Positions 1-7,660 of a stretch of 64,000 nt of DNA are shown here, piece by piece. Position numbers and translations under genes: made by a program. The DNA is from Solidesulfovibrio fructosivorans JJ] (GTDB lineage: Bacteria; Desulfobacterota; Desulfovibrionia; Desulfovibrionales; Desulfovibrionaceae). The DNA lies in the NCBI RefSeq assembly GCF_000179555.1, contig NZ_AECZ01000011.1:62001-126000 (forward strand), given 5' to 3'. Every line of letters begins with the position of its first letter. The first letter of the stretch is position 1. The notes beneath the pieces were generated by a model that saw only the letters and a program-made list of their open reading frames with translations, did not search any database and had not been told where the DNA came from.

Positions 1-4
1 GCAT

Positions 5-835
5 ATGTCCCAAGCCATAAATCCCAGGAGCTCCCTGTCCGTGGCGATTCTCAGCGGCAAGGGAGGCGTGGGAAAAACCAATCTCGCCCTCAACCTGAGC
101 TATGCCCTGTTTCGCGCCGGTCACAAGGTGCTGCTCATGGACTTCGATGTGGGGCTGGCCAATGTGGACGTGCTGCTCGGCCTGTCGCCGGAAAAAAACC
201 TGCAAGACCTCTTCCGGCCCGAAGTCAATGCCGAGGAGGTCATGCTGTCCGTGGAGGAAGGCGGCTTCGACTTTCTGCCGGCGGCCAGCGGCGTGCCCGA
301 ACTGCTGGAAATGGACGACGACATGCGCGAAATCCTTTTCCACAAGCTCAACAATGCGTTCAGCAACTACGATTACCTCATGCTCGACCTCGGAGCCGGC
401 ATCTCCCAGACCGTCCTGTCCGTGGCCGCCATGAGCCATCTCCACGTGCTGGTGGTCACGCCCGAACCGACATCCCTGACCGACTCCTACGCGGTCATCA
501 AGGTGCTCCATTCCCAATACGGGATTTCCGACTTCCATGTGCTGGTCAACCAGGTGAGCGGCGCCGCCGACACCAAGGCCACCTACAACCGTCTGGCTTC
601 GGCATGCCAGCATTTTCTGGGATTTACGCCGGAACTGCTCGGCGGCGTCCGCGCCGACCCGACCCTGCCGGACGCCGTGCGCCGTCAGATCCCGCTGTTG
701 CGCCACGCTCCCAAGTGTCCGGCGGCACAGGATATTTTGGCAGGAGCCGTCAAGCTGCACCGTATTCGACAGGCTCGGGAGGAGGCGCTGCAAACCCTGC
801 CGGTGCTGGGAAAACTTCCCCGGCCGCCGAAGTAG
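5..835 (+). CDS. MinD/FlhG-family ParA-type ATPase
   Basis: A 276-residue P-loop ATPase of the MinD/ParA superfamily. The deviant Walker A motif SGKGGVGKT lies at residues 17-25 and is followed by DFDVGLANVDVLLG, the switch-type motif shared by MinD and FlhG. The family places division sites or polar flagella by ATP-dependent dimerisation on membrane or partner proteins. The short N-terminal lead before the P-loop and the lack of an obvious C-terminal amphipathic helix fit FlhG (FleN/YlxH) somewhat better than MinD, but FlhF or flagellar genes would have to lie upstream, outside the window. The ATG at base 5 is the first start visible; the ribosome-binding site is off the edge. An HU-like gene follows after about 110 bases. 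Confidence 0.85.
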   Translation: MSQAINPRSSLSVAILSGKGGVGKTNLALNLSYALFRAGHKVLLMDFDVGLANVDVLLGLSPEKNLQDLFRPEVNAEEVMLSVEEGGFDFLPAASGVPELLEMDDDMREILFHKLNNAFSNYDYLMLDLGAGISQTVLSVAAMSHLHVLVVTPEPTSLTDSYAVIKVLHSQYGISDFHVLVNQVSGAADTKATYNRLASACQHFLGFTPELLGGVRADPTLPDAVRRQIPLLRHAPKCPAAQDILAGAVKLHRIRQAREEALQTLPVLGKLPRPPK

Positions 836-947
836 GCCTTGACGAACGTCGCTATTTTTCGGCAATGGTATGAAATAGATGGACGATTGCTCGACCGCCA
901 GCTTCCGGCGGTGCCCGGCCAACCGTCAACAGCGCGAGGACACCGCG

Positions 948-1223
948 ATGAACAAAAGCGAACTCATCAAAACCCTGGCCGAAACCAAGGACCTCCACAT
1001 CGATGAGGCGGCGGACATCGTCAATGCCTTCGTCGATTCCGTCAAGCAGGCGCTGATCAACGAAGACCGCGTGGAAATCCGCGGGTTTGGCAGCTTCAAG
1101 ATCAAGGGCTACAAAGGCTACACCGGCCGCAACCCCAAATCCGGCGACGTGGTCACCGTGGCTCCGAAAAAGCTCCCCTTTTTCCGCCCCGGCAAGGAAC
1201 TCAAGGAATATCTGAATAAATAG
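948..1223 (+). CDS. HU/IHF-family DNA-binding protein
   Basis: A 91-residue histone-like protein of the HU/IHF family, the usual length for the family. It opens with MNKSELIKTLAE, has the hydrophobic dimer core, and carries the conserved GFGSFKIK turn followed by the DNA-intercalating arm with GRNPKSGD. Such proteins bind and bend DNA as dimers and compact the nucleoid. The reading frame is open upstream to an ATG at 879, but that would add a 23-residue arginine- and cysteine-rich tail absent from the family. The ATG at 948, preceded by GAGG about nine bases away, is the better start. It lies between the ATPase and the UshA-like pair, all on the same strand with short gaps. HU and IHF subunits cannot be separated by eye. 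Confidence 0.92.
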   Translation: MNKSELIKTLAETKDLHIDEAADIVNAFVDSVKQALINEDRVEIRGFGSFKIKGYKGYTGRNPKSGDVVTVAPKKLPFFRPGKELKEYLNK

Positions 1224-1230
1224 GCGTCCC

Positions 1231-2097
1231 ATGCGAGCATTGCGCGTTTTTCTCCTGGGTCTGGGCTTCATGGTCCTGGCGATCCGGCCGGCTTTCGCCG
1301 CCGATCCCGTGCTGACCATCCTGTTTTCCGGCAATACCTACGGCTACTACGATCCCTGCCCCACCTGCGGCCCCGAAAAACTCGGCGGCCTGGCCCGGCG
1401 CGCGACCTATATCCGCAACCTGCGCACCCAGCCGCCCACGGCCGGCAAGACCCTGGTCGTGGCCGGAGCCTGGGAATTTCTGCCCGAAGTCTCGGCCGCG
1501 CCGCCCGAGCCCGAAAAGCTCCCGGCCGTGGCCAAGGCCCATGAACGCCTGGGCTATGACGTCCTGGCCGTGACTCCGGCCGAAGTAAAGGTCCTCACCG
1601 AACACAAGGCCGCCGTGCCCAAGGATGCCGTCATCCTCGGCCAGGAACCGACCACGCGGATCATGACCATCGGCGGCAAGGCCGTGGGACTGGTCTTTTT
1701 CCCCATGCCCGCCGACGTGAGCGCCCCTGTGCCGGACAAGCTGATGGACGCCGTGGCCAAGGCCGCATCCGGCCTGCGCGGCAAGACCGCCCTGGTCGTC
1801 GGCATCAGCCCCTGGGGGGCCATCGACGAGGAGGCGTTCATCAATACCCGCGTGGGCGCGGTGGACGTGCTGCTCGGCAGCGGCGGCGGCTCGGGCTTTC
1901 CCTCCCGGACCTCGAAAAACGGCAAGACGCTGTGGACCCGGGCCTACATCAAAGGCAAGACCATCAACCGCCTGGACCTCTTCGCGCTGCCCGGCGCGTC
2001 CGGCTTCACCTGGAAGGTCGGCGACAACTTCATGGCCAAGGTCCAGCCCCTGGATGCGGCCTTTCCCCAGGACGAGGCCATCGAAAAGTTGTTCTGA
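1231..2097 (+). CDS. UshA-like periplasmic protein, Cys form
   Basis: A 288-residue exported protein with a signal peptide (MRALRVFL then a hydrophobic core, cleavage probably after AFA near residue 23). The mature part begins DPVLTILFSGNTYG, which resembles the first strand of UshA/5'-nucleotidase calcineurin-like metallophosphatases (the 'NDxHG' strand), but the metal ligands of that motif are not intact. A CPTC motif (Cys43, Cys46) follows at once, suggesting a redox or metal-binding site. The C-terminal half carries DVLLGSGGGSG and YIKGKTINRLDLFALPG, shared almost word for word with the next gene. The domain is about half the size of full UshA. It starts 7 bases after the HU gene. Enzymatic activity is unknown; the UshA link is a fold-level inference. 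Confidence 0.75.
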   Translation: MRALRVFLLGLGFMVLAIRPAFAADPVLTILFSGNTYGYYDPCPTCGPEKLGGLARRATYIRNLRTQPPTAGKTLVVAGAWEFLPEVSAAPPEPEKLPAVAKAHERLGYDVLAVTPAEVKVLTEHKAAVPKDAVILGQEPTTRIMTIGGKAVGLVFFPMPADVSAPVPDKLMDAVAKAASGLRGKTALVVGISPWGAIDEEAFINTRVGAVDVLLGSGGGSGFPSRTSKNGKTLWTRAYIKGKTINRLDLFALPGASGFTWKVGDNFMAKVQPLDAAFPQDEAIEKLF

Positions 2098-2136
2098 TCC
2101 GACTGCCCGCACACCGTCTCAAAAGGTTTTTTTCCC

Positions 2137-3018
2137 GTGCTGCAAAAAATATTGCGCGCCCTCCCGGCCGCCATGCTCCTGCTTTGTGCCCTCGCCGTCC
2201 CGTCCGCGCGGGCGGCCGATCCCGTGCTCACCATCCTTTTTACCGGCAATACCTACGGCAACGTCGCGCCGTGCCCCTCCTGAGGCGGCAGGCTCATCGG
2301 CGGGCTGGCCCGGCGGGCCGCCTTCATCAAGACCCTGCGCAACGCCCCGTCGCTCCATGACCGGCTGTTGCTTCTGGCATGCCCCTTCGAAGTGCTTCCC
2401 GACTACGCCCTGGAAGCCAAACCCGATCCGCGAAAGATGCCCGGCATGGTCAAGGCCCTGGATATGATGGGCTACGACGCCGGAGCGCTTACCCCGGAAG
2501 AAGCGGCTTTTCTCAAAGAGGCCGGAGCGCCTCTGCCCGCCGCCTTCACCGTCCTTGGCACCGCGCCCCAAACCAAGCTGGTGCCCCTTGGCGGGGACAC
2601 GGTCGGCATCGTCTTTTTCCCGCCCTCGCCCGACCCGAAGAAACCGGCCCCGGCCGCCCTCGGCGACGCCGTGGCCCAGGCGGCCAAGGCGCTTCGGGGT
2701 AAGGCCCGGCTCGTCATCGGCATAAGCGGCCTGGGCATGGGCGACGAAAAAGCCTTTCTTGAGGCCCATCCCGGGGTCCTGGACATCCTGCTCGGCAGCG
2801 GCCCCAACGCCGGCAACGCCGGGCAACCCTCGGCCGACGGCAAGACCCTGTGGGCCCGGACCTACATCAAGGGCAAGACCATCAACCGCCTGGATCTGTT
2901 CGCCCTGCCCGGCGCCCCGGACTTCGCCTGGAAACCCGGCCAGACCTACAAGACCTCGGTCATCTCCCTGGACGAGCGATATCCCGCCGACCCGGCCGTG
3001 GAAAAGCTTTTCCAATAG
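2137..3018 (+). CDS. UshA-like selenoprotein candidate (UGA read as Sec49)
   Basis: Paralogue of the preceding gene with an in-frame TGA at 2281-2283. Reading TGA as selenocysteine gives a 293-residue protein with signal peptide (MLQKILRALPAAML...ARA), then LTILFTGNTYG and CPS-U-GG. The UGA falls exactly on the second cysteine of CPTC in the paralogue, with no length change on either side (CPTCGPEKLGGLARRA versus CPSUGGRLIGGLARRA). Homology runs uninterrupted across the codon to the shared YIKGKTINRLDLFALPG near the C-terminus. The GTG at 2137 is chosen because AAAAGG lies about 8-12 bases upstream and it supplies a basic n-region; ATG 2173 is the alternative. A hairpin can form immediately after the UGA. 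Desulfovibrio-type bacteria commonly use Sec, and I recall a family annotated as 'UshA-like (seleno)protein'. Selenium genes are not in the window. Confidence 0.82.
2284..2322 (+). promoter_or_regulatory. Candidate bacterial SECIS hairpin
   Basis: Directly after the in-frame UGA, GGCGGC (2284-2289) pairs perfectly with GCCGCC (2317-2322). An inner GGCT/GGCC stem (2291-2294 with 2307-2310, one G-T pair) leaves a roughly 12-base apical loop. The size of about 39 bases and position flush with the UGA fit bacterial SECIS elements recognised by SelB. The loop sequence was not matched to a consensus and the region is GC-rich, so some pairing is expected by chance. Confidence 0.5.
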
Positions 3019-3054
3019 CCGCCTTGACGCGGGCGGGCGGGCAAGACAAAAAAA

Positions 3055-3219
3055 CTGGGGGGAAACTTTTCTGAAGAAAAGTTTCCCCCCAGGCCCCCTT
3101 TCCAAAGACTTTTAATAATAGCATGATGTTATCCGTCCGACACGTGTAACGATAAAAAATTTAGGAAGGGGAGAGCGCAAGAGGGGCTACTGCACTTTTT
3201 AAAGGGTTTCCCCTCTCGC
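3055..3219 (+). repeat. Bipartite intergenic hairpin element, copy 1
   Basis: Part A is a perfect 18-bp palindrome (3055-3072 with 3075-3092, loop GA) containing GGGGGGAAACTTTTCT. It is followed by AGGCCCCCTTTCCAAAGACTTTT, then an AT-richer spacer, then AGGAAGGGGAGAG and part B (about 3177-3186 with 3210-3219, one mismatch in the outer stem). A begins 36 bases after the UshA-like gene stop, and B ends only 6 bases before the prepilin peptidase ATG. The same architecture recurs near 18.4, 28.7, 42.4 and 44.8 kb. It probably acts as a transcription terminator; a mobile repeat origin is possible. Confidence 0.8.
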
Positions 3220-3225
3220 ACCTTC

Positions 3226-4005
3226 ATGCCTATGCTTTTTTTCCCTTACCTCTTCCCCACAGCCGCCGGGGTGCTGGGCCTTGTGCTCGGCAGCTTTTAT
3301 TCGGTGTGCGTGTCGCGGGGCATCGCCGGCACATCCATTGTCCGGCCGCCGTCGCACTGTCCGCGCTGCGGCCACAGGCTGCGCTGGTGGGAATTGTTGC
3401 CCCTTGTCAGCTACCTGTTGCTGCGGGGGCGCTGCGCCTCCTGCGGGGAACGCATTTCCCCCCTCTATCCGCTGATCGAACTGGCCTCGGCGGTCTGGGC
3501 CATCCTTGCGGCTCTGGCCTTCGGTCCCGGCTGGTGGTTTCTCGGCTGCCTGGCCCTGGGCGGGCTGTACATCGTGGCCTCGGGCATCGATTTGCAAGTC
3601 TACCTGCTGCCGGACGTCCTGACCTACCCGGCGGCCGTCCTCGGCATCGCCATGGGCATCCTGCATCCCGGCATCGGGCTCTGGCCGGCGCTTATCGGCG
3701 CGGCGGCGGGATTTGGCGTCTTCTGGCTCCTTGCCGCCGGCTACCGGCTGGCCAAGGGCGTGGACGGTCTCGGCGGGGGCGACGTCAAACTCATGCTTTC
3801 CATCGGCGGCGTGGTCGGCGTGCTCGGGCTGCCTTACGCGGTGCTCATCGGTTCCGTGGCGGCGCTTGCGGCCAGTCCGTTTTTCATCCTGGGCCGAGGC
3901 CGGGAAAGATCCATGCCCATTCCTTTCGGGCCGTTTCTCTGTTTCGGGGCCATGGTGCAGATGCTTTACGGTCCCACCATCTTCCGTCTGTTGACCGGTC
4001 GCTAG
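3226..4005 (+). CDS. pilD: Prepilin peptidase (A24 aspartyl protease, PilD type)
   Basis: A 259-residue polytopic membrane protein. It has the N-terminal signature GSFYSVCVSR, then the zinc-binding cysteine pairs CPRC (45, 48) and CASC (70, 73) typical of bifunctional PilD enzymes that cleave type IV prepilin leaders and N-methylate the new N-terminus. The two catalytic aspartates sit in IDLQVYLLPD (Asp122) and GGGDVKL (Asp186). About seven or eight hydrophobic segments follow the usual plan. No pilin genes are nearby, so it may serve type IV pili or a type II secretion system elsewhere. The ATG at 3226 has no clear Shine-Dalgarno sequence because a repeat hairpin ends 6 bases upstream; ATG 3232 is an alternative. 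Confidence 0.93.
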   Translation: MPMLFFPYLFPTAAGVLGLVLGSFYSVCVSRGIAGTSIVRPPSHCPRCGHRLRWWELLPLVSYLLLRGRCASCGERISPLYPLIELASAVWAILAALAFGPGWWFLGCLALGGLYIVASGIDLQVYLLPDVLTYPAAVLGIAMGILHPGIGLWPALIGAAAGFGVFWLLAAGYRLAKGVDGLGGGDVKLMLSIGGVVGVLGLPYAVLIGSVAALAASPFFILGRGRERSMPIPFGPFLCFGAMVQMLYGPTIFRLLTGR

Positions 4006-4110
4006 AATTCGCGGGCAATGCAACGTCGGGCTGGCTTTTTGCCGCCGGACCATGCTAGGCTTATCATGTCGTCTTCAGATATCCCGCACCCATCATCAAC
4101 GGAGGAAGCC

Positions 4111-4455
4111 ATGTCACGCCGTATTCTCTTCGTGTTCCTGGCCGCAACGGCTTTGCTGGGACTCGCTGCCGGCTGCGCCCCGCTCAAACCCGCCTCGCCT
4201 TCCATGTTCTACGGCAACTGCATCACGCCCCCCGGCCCGGATCCCTGCGGTTCCGACATGAACATCTGCCAGCAGTTCGACAATGTCATTTCGCAAAAGT
4301 ACGCCACGGCCGGGGCCTGCCGCACGGCCTGCAACCAGGTTTACAACCACCTCTACTTCCAGGGCTATGATATGCAGGATTGCGGGTATATGCTCGATCG
4401 CGGCAGCGACCTGTGCGACCAGGAATGCCTGCGCCAGTATCCCGCACAAAAATAA
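4111..4455 (+). CDS. Small cysteine-rich lipoprotein, function unknown
   Basis: A 114-residue predicted lipoprotein. The signal peptide MSRRILFVFLAATALLG ends in a lipobox LAAGC with the lipidated cysteine at about residue 22. The mature part carries about nine further cysteines in repeated spacings (CITPPGPDPC, NICQQ, ACRTAC, DCGYM, LCDQEC), which suggests several disulfides in the periplasm. The start at 4111 is set by a strong GGAGGAAG about four bases upstream; an in-frame ATG at 4018 would bury the signal peptide behind 31 polar residues. I do not recognise the family. A strong GC hairpin follows the gene, so it is probably transcribed alone. Confidence 0.75.
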   Translation: MSRRILFVFLAATALLGLAAGCAPLKPASPSMFYGNCITPPGPDPCGSDMNICQQFDNVISQKYATAGACRTACNQVYNHLYFQGYDMQDCGYMLDRGSDLCDQECLRQYPAQK

Positions 4456-4486
4456 CGCCCGTAAAACTCCTTGCGTAGGGTTCACA

Positions 4487-4518
4487 GCGCGCCGCCGGAG
4501 CAAGGCGGCGCGCCGTTT
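4487..4518 (+). terminator. Rho-independent terminator-like hairpin
   Basis: A perfect 10-bp stem, GCGCGCCGCC (4487-4496) with GGCGGCGCGC (4504-4513), 7-base loop, followed by CGTTTCAC. It lies 31 bases after the cysteine-rich lipoprotein stop. The T-run is short, so strength is uncertain. Confidence 0.6.
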
Positions 4519-4578
4519 CACCGGGGTTTCCAAAAGCCATCGGAACCGAACGCGATGCGTCCGACACCACGTTGTCGC

Positions 4579-4607
4579 TTGACAGTTCCCTGTTTCCATT
4601 GGATTTA
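4579..4607 (+). promoter_or_regulatory. Candidate sigma-70 promoter for the mla operon
   Basis: A perfect TTGACA -35 hexamer (4579-4584) is followed after a 17-base spacer by a weak -10, GATTTA (4602-4607). It sits about 45 bases upstream of the preferred mlaE start at 4650 and would lie inside the gene if the earlier ATG at 4572 were used, which favours 4650. The -10 match is poor. Confidence 0.35.
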
Positions 4608-4649
4608 GACCGGGCCAGGAAACAGAGGCCCATATACGGCGCGCCTGTC

Positions 4650-5807
4650 ATGATACATTCTCCCCAATCCCGCTCTCTCCCCGATGCTCCGGCCTGCGCC
4701 ATGGCCGAGTCTGACGGCGTGCTCACCCTGACCTTCTCCGGAACATGGCGCATCGACAGGCCCTCCCCGGATCTGTCCCCGATCCGGGCGGCCCTGGGCA
4801 AATCCCCCGCTCCCAAGACGCTGGCTTTCGAAAGCGCCAAGGTCACCGACTGGGACAGCCGCTTTCTGACTCAATGTCGCGCCATTCTGGCCCTGGCCAA
4901 AGCCCATGGCGTGACACCCGATTTGTCCGGTTTGCCGGCTGGCGCGAAAAGCCTGCTGGAACTGGCCGAAAAAGTGCCCGAACGGCAGGGCGCGGCCCGC
5001 AAAGAGGCCAGCACCCCGTTTCTCACGCGCGTGGCCGACATGGCCTTCGGCGCATGGCAGGGCGTGCACAACCTGCTGGACTTCGTCGGCGACGTCACCC
5101 TGGCCTGCCTGGCCCTGGCCGGCGGCAGGGCCGTATTCCAGCGTTCGAATCTTTTCGCGCTCATCTACCAGGCCGGCGTCGAGGCGCTGCCCATCGTCTC
5201 GCTCATAAGCCTCCTCGTCGGGCTCATCCTGGCCTTCGTCGGAGCCATCCAGCTGTCCCAGTTCGGAGCCCAGATCTACGTCTCCACCATCGTCGGCATC
5301 GCCATGGTCCGGGTCATGGGCGCGATCATGACCGGCATCATCATGGCCGGCCGCACCGGCGCGGCCTACGCCGCCGAATTGGGCACCATGCAGGTCAACG
5401 AGGAAATCGACGCCCTGCGCACCTTCGGCTTCTCGCCGACCCAGTTCCTGGTCCTGCCGCGCATGATCGCGCTGGTGCTCATGATGCCCCTTTTGTGCAT
5501 CTACGCCGATATCATGGGCATCCTCGGCGGCTTTATCGTCGGGGTGTTCATGCTCAAGATCAATCCCATCCAGTACCTGACCCACACCTGGCAGTCCGTG
5601 CCCCTGGCGAATTTCTGGATCGGGCTCGTCCATAGCACGGTCTTCGGCGTGCTGGTGGCCATGGCCGGCTGCTACCGGGGCATGCGTTGCGGCCGAAGCG
5701 CCCTGGCCGTCGGACAGGCCACCACCGCCGCCGTGGTCACGAGCATCCTGGCCATCATCATCGCCACGGCGATCATCACCGTGGCCTGCAACATCATCGG
5801 CGTGTGA
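4650..5807 (+). CDS. mlaE: MlaE-type lipid ABC transporter permease with STAS domain
   Basis: A 385-residue permease of the MlaE family that moves phospholipids between inner and outer membrane together with MlaF and MlaD. Residues about 20-120 form a STAS-like N-terminal domain (LTLTFSGTWRID..., FLTQCRAILALAKAHGV), a fusion seen in many deltaproteobacterial homologues; E. coli has a separate STAS protein MlaB. The remainder has the family's hydrophobic segments and the conserved core MAGRTGAAYAAELGTMQVNEE with EIDALRTFG. The frame is open to 4572; 4650 is preferred because a TTGACA box lies between the two. The MlaF-like ATPase starts 6 bases after the stop, so the four genes to 8253 form one operon. 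Confidence 0.9.
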   Translation: MIHSPQSRSLPDAPACAMAESDGVLTLTFSGTWRIDRPSPDLSPIRAALGKSPAPKTLAFESAKVTDWDSRFLTQCRAILALAKAHGVTPDLSGLPAGAKSLLELAEKVPERQGAARKEASTPFLTRVADMAFGAWQGVHNLLDFVGDVTLACLALAGGRAVFQRSNLFALIYQAGVEALPIVSLISLLVGLILAFVGAIQLSQFGAQIYVSTIVGIAMVRVMGAIMTGIIMAGRTGAAYAAELGTMQVNEEIDALRTFGFSPTQFLVLPRMIALVLMMPLLCIYADIMGILGGFIVGVFMLKINPIQYLTHTWQSVPLANFWIGLVHSTVFGVLVAMAGCYRGMRCGRSALAVGQATTAAVVTSILAIIIATAIITVACNIIGV

Positions 5808-5813
5808 GGCCCC

Positions 5814-6611
5814 ATGGACGCGACCGCAACCGCCACCACCGCCGCCAAGGCTCCAACAGCCGCCGAAACGCCGGCCATCCGCGTCGAAAACCTGACCCTG
5901 GCCTACGGCGATTTCGTCATCATGCGCGATCTCAATTTCACGGTGAACAGGGGCGACATCTTCATCATCATGGGCGGCAGTGGCTGCGGCAAATCGACGC
6001 TCCTGCGCGTGCTGGTCGGGCTCAAGGAACCGGCCGTGGGCAAGGTGTTCTACCGCGAAGGCAGCCTCTGGGACGCCCCGTCCGAGGAGCGTGACGCCAT
6101 CTTGCGCCGCACCGGCATTCTCTACCAATCCGGCGCGCTTTTCAGCTCCATGACGCTCGCCGAGAACATCAGCCTGCCCCTCTCCCAATACACCAGGCTC
6201 AAGCCCAAAGAGATCCGCGAGCTGGCTTCCTTGAAGCTCGCCTTGGTCGGGCTGGCCGGATTCGAGGACTTCTATCCCTCGGAAATAAGCGGCGGCATGT
6301 GTAAACGGGCGGGGCTGGCCAGGGCCATGGCCCTCGACCCGGACATCCTCTTTTTCGACGAGCCCTCGGCCGGCCTCGACCCGGTCAGCGCCCACCTGCT
6401 CGACGAACTCATCCTGGAACTGCGCGACAGCCTGCGCGCCACCTTCGTGGTCGTCACCCACGAGCTGGCCAGCATTTTCGCCATCGGCAACAATTCCGTC
6501 TTCTTAAACGTCGAAACCCGGACCATGAGCGCCAGCGGTGACCCCAAGGGACTCCTGGCCCATACCACCGATCCCAACCTGCGCCACTTCCTCACCCGGG
6601 GCCAGGAATAG
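5814..6611 (+). CDS. mlaF: MlaF-type lipid ABC transporter ATP-binding protein
   Basis: A 265-residue ABC ATPase. After an alanine/threonine-rich lead of about 22 residues come Walker A GGSGCGKST, the Q-loop (GILYQSGALFSSMT, characteristic of the MlaF/Ttg2A group), the signature SGGMCKRAGLARAMALDP in which the third position is changed as in MlaF homologues, Walker B DILFFDEPSAGLDP and the switch histidine in VVVTHELASI. It powers the permease encoded 6 bases upstream. The MCE protein gene follows after 35 bases. Nothing in the sequence points to degeneration. Confidence 0.92.
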   Translation: MDATATATTAAKAPTAAETPAIRVENLTLAYGDFVIMRDLNFTVNRGDIFIIMGGSGCGKSTLLRVLVGLKEPAVGKVFYREGSLWDAPSEERDAILRRTGILYQSGALFSSMTLAENISLPLSQYTRLKPKEIRELASLKLALVGLAGFEDFYPSEISGGMCKRAGLARAMALDPDILFFDEPSAGLDPVSAHLLDELILELRDSLRATFVVVTHELASIFAIGNNSVFLNVETRTMSASGDPKGLLAHTTDPNLRHFLTRGQE

Positions 6612-6646
6612 CGGTCCGGCGGCCGGAACACAAAAAGGCATTCCCC

Positions 6647-7660
6647 ATGAGCGCCAAAGCCAACAAACCCCTGATCGGCCTGTTCGTCCTCGGCGCCCTG
6701 GCCCTGGCCCTCGGGGCCATCGTGGCCCTGGGCTCGGGCATGTTTTTCACGCAGAAATACCGCTGCATCATGTTCTTCCCCAATTCCGTCAGCGGACTGG
6801 AAGTCGGCGCGCCGGTCCTTTTCAGGGGCGTGCCCATCGGCTCGGTCACCGAGATCAGCATCGAGGCCGACCCCAGCAAGCTCCACTTCTTCATCCCCGT
6901 GGTGGTGGAAATCATGGGCGGCAAGATCAAGATCATCCACGACAAGGGCATACAGAAGGGTCTCCAAAATCTGGCCCAGGCGCGCGACGAAGGATCGGAA
7001 ACGCTGCTCACCCAGCTGATCGACAAAGGCCTGCGCGCCCAGCTTGTCACCCAAAGCTTCGTCACCGGGCAGCTCGCCGTCTCCCTGGACCTCATGCCCG
7101 ATACCCCCGTGCGCCTGGTCGGCAACACCAAGCTGCCCGAAATCCCCACCGTGCCCTCGACCTTCGAAAAGCTGACCGAAACCATCAAGCGCCTGCCCCT
7201 CGAGGAACTGGTCAACCGGCTCATCAGCGCGGTTTCCGGCTTCGAACAGCTCATCAACTCGCCTGAAGTCAAAGCCATCCCCGGCAAGATCGACACCGCC
7301 CTCACCAACGGCGGCGACATCCTGGTCGAAATCCGCAGCAAGGTGGGACCGCTCGCCCAGAAACTCGACCAGGCCCTCCAGAACTACTCCGACCTGGCCA
7401 AAAACCTCGACCGCCGCAGCGAGGGCCTGAGCACGTCGGCCAGCGGCGCGATCAAATCCCTGGACGCGACCCTCAAGGACGGACGCGCCGCCATCGGCAA
7501 CTTCCAGAAAGTCATCAACTCCAACTCGCCGACCGTCACGGACCTCAACCGGTCACTGTCCGAAATCGCCGGAGCCGCCCGGGCCATCCGTGAACTGGCC
7601 AATTTCCTCGAACGCCACCCCGAAGCCCTGATCCAGGGCAAGGGAGGACCCCGCAGATGA
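6647..7660 (+). CDS. mlaD: MlaD-type MCE-domain lipid-binding protein
   Basis: A 337-residue protein with one N-terminal membrane anchor (LIGLFVLGALALALGAIVALG) and an MCE domain from about residue 40 (CIMFFPNSVSGLEVGAPVLFRGVPIGSVTEI, the hallmark of the fold; VTGQLAVSLDL later). The long C-terminal region of about 150 residues is predicted helical and includes DLAKNLDRRSEGLSTSASGAIK, as in the longer MCE proteins related to PqiB or Mycobacterium Mce. MCE domains form hexameric rings or tubes that carry lipids across the periplasm. Its 3' end overlaps the auxiliary lipoprotein gene by four bases (ATGA), indicating translational coupling. Confidence 0.9.
   Translation: MSAKANKPLIGLFVLGALALALGAIVALGSGMFFTQKYRCIMFFPNSVSGLEVGAPVLFRGVPIGSVTEISIEADPSKLHFFIPVVVEIMGGKIKIIHDKGIQKGLQNLAQARDEGSETLLTQLIDKGLRAQLVTQSFVTGQLAVSLDLMPDTPVRLVGNTKLPEIPTVPSTFEKLTETIKRLPLEELVNRLISAVSGFEQLINSPEVKAIPGKIDTALTNGGDILVEIRSKVGPLAQKLDQALQNYSDLAKNLDRRSEGLSTSASGAIKSLDATLKDGRAAIGNFQKVINSNSPTVTDLNRSLSEIAGAARAIRELANFLERHPEALIQGKGGPRR

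Noticed and set aside
2281-2283. TGA as a nonsense mutation making a pseudogene
   Set aside because: The single stop falls exactly on a cysteine position of the neighbour paralogue, the frame is intact for another 245 codons with strong conservation, and a hairpin follows; selenocysteine explains this better. A sequencing error cannot be excluded without reads.
3165-3178. AGGAAGGGGAGAG as the ribosome-binding site of the prepilin peptidase
   Set aside because: It is about 50 bases from the ATG with hairpin B between, and the same motif recurs in the other element copies where no start codon follows.
4605-6461. 618-codon minus-strand open frame across the mla genes
   Set aside because: Antisense to clear MlaE and MlaF motifs; composition is typical of shadow frames.
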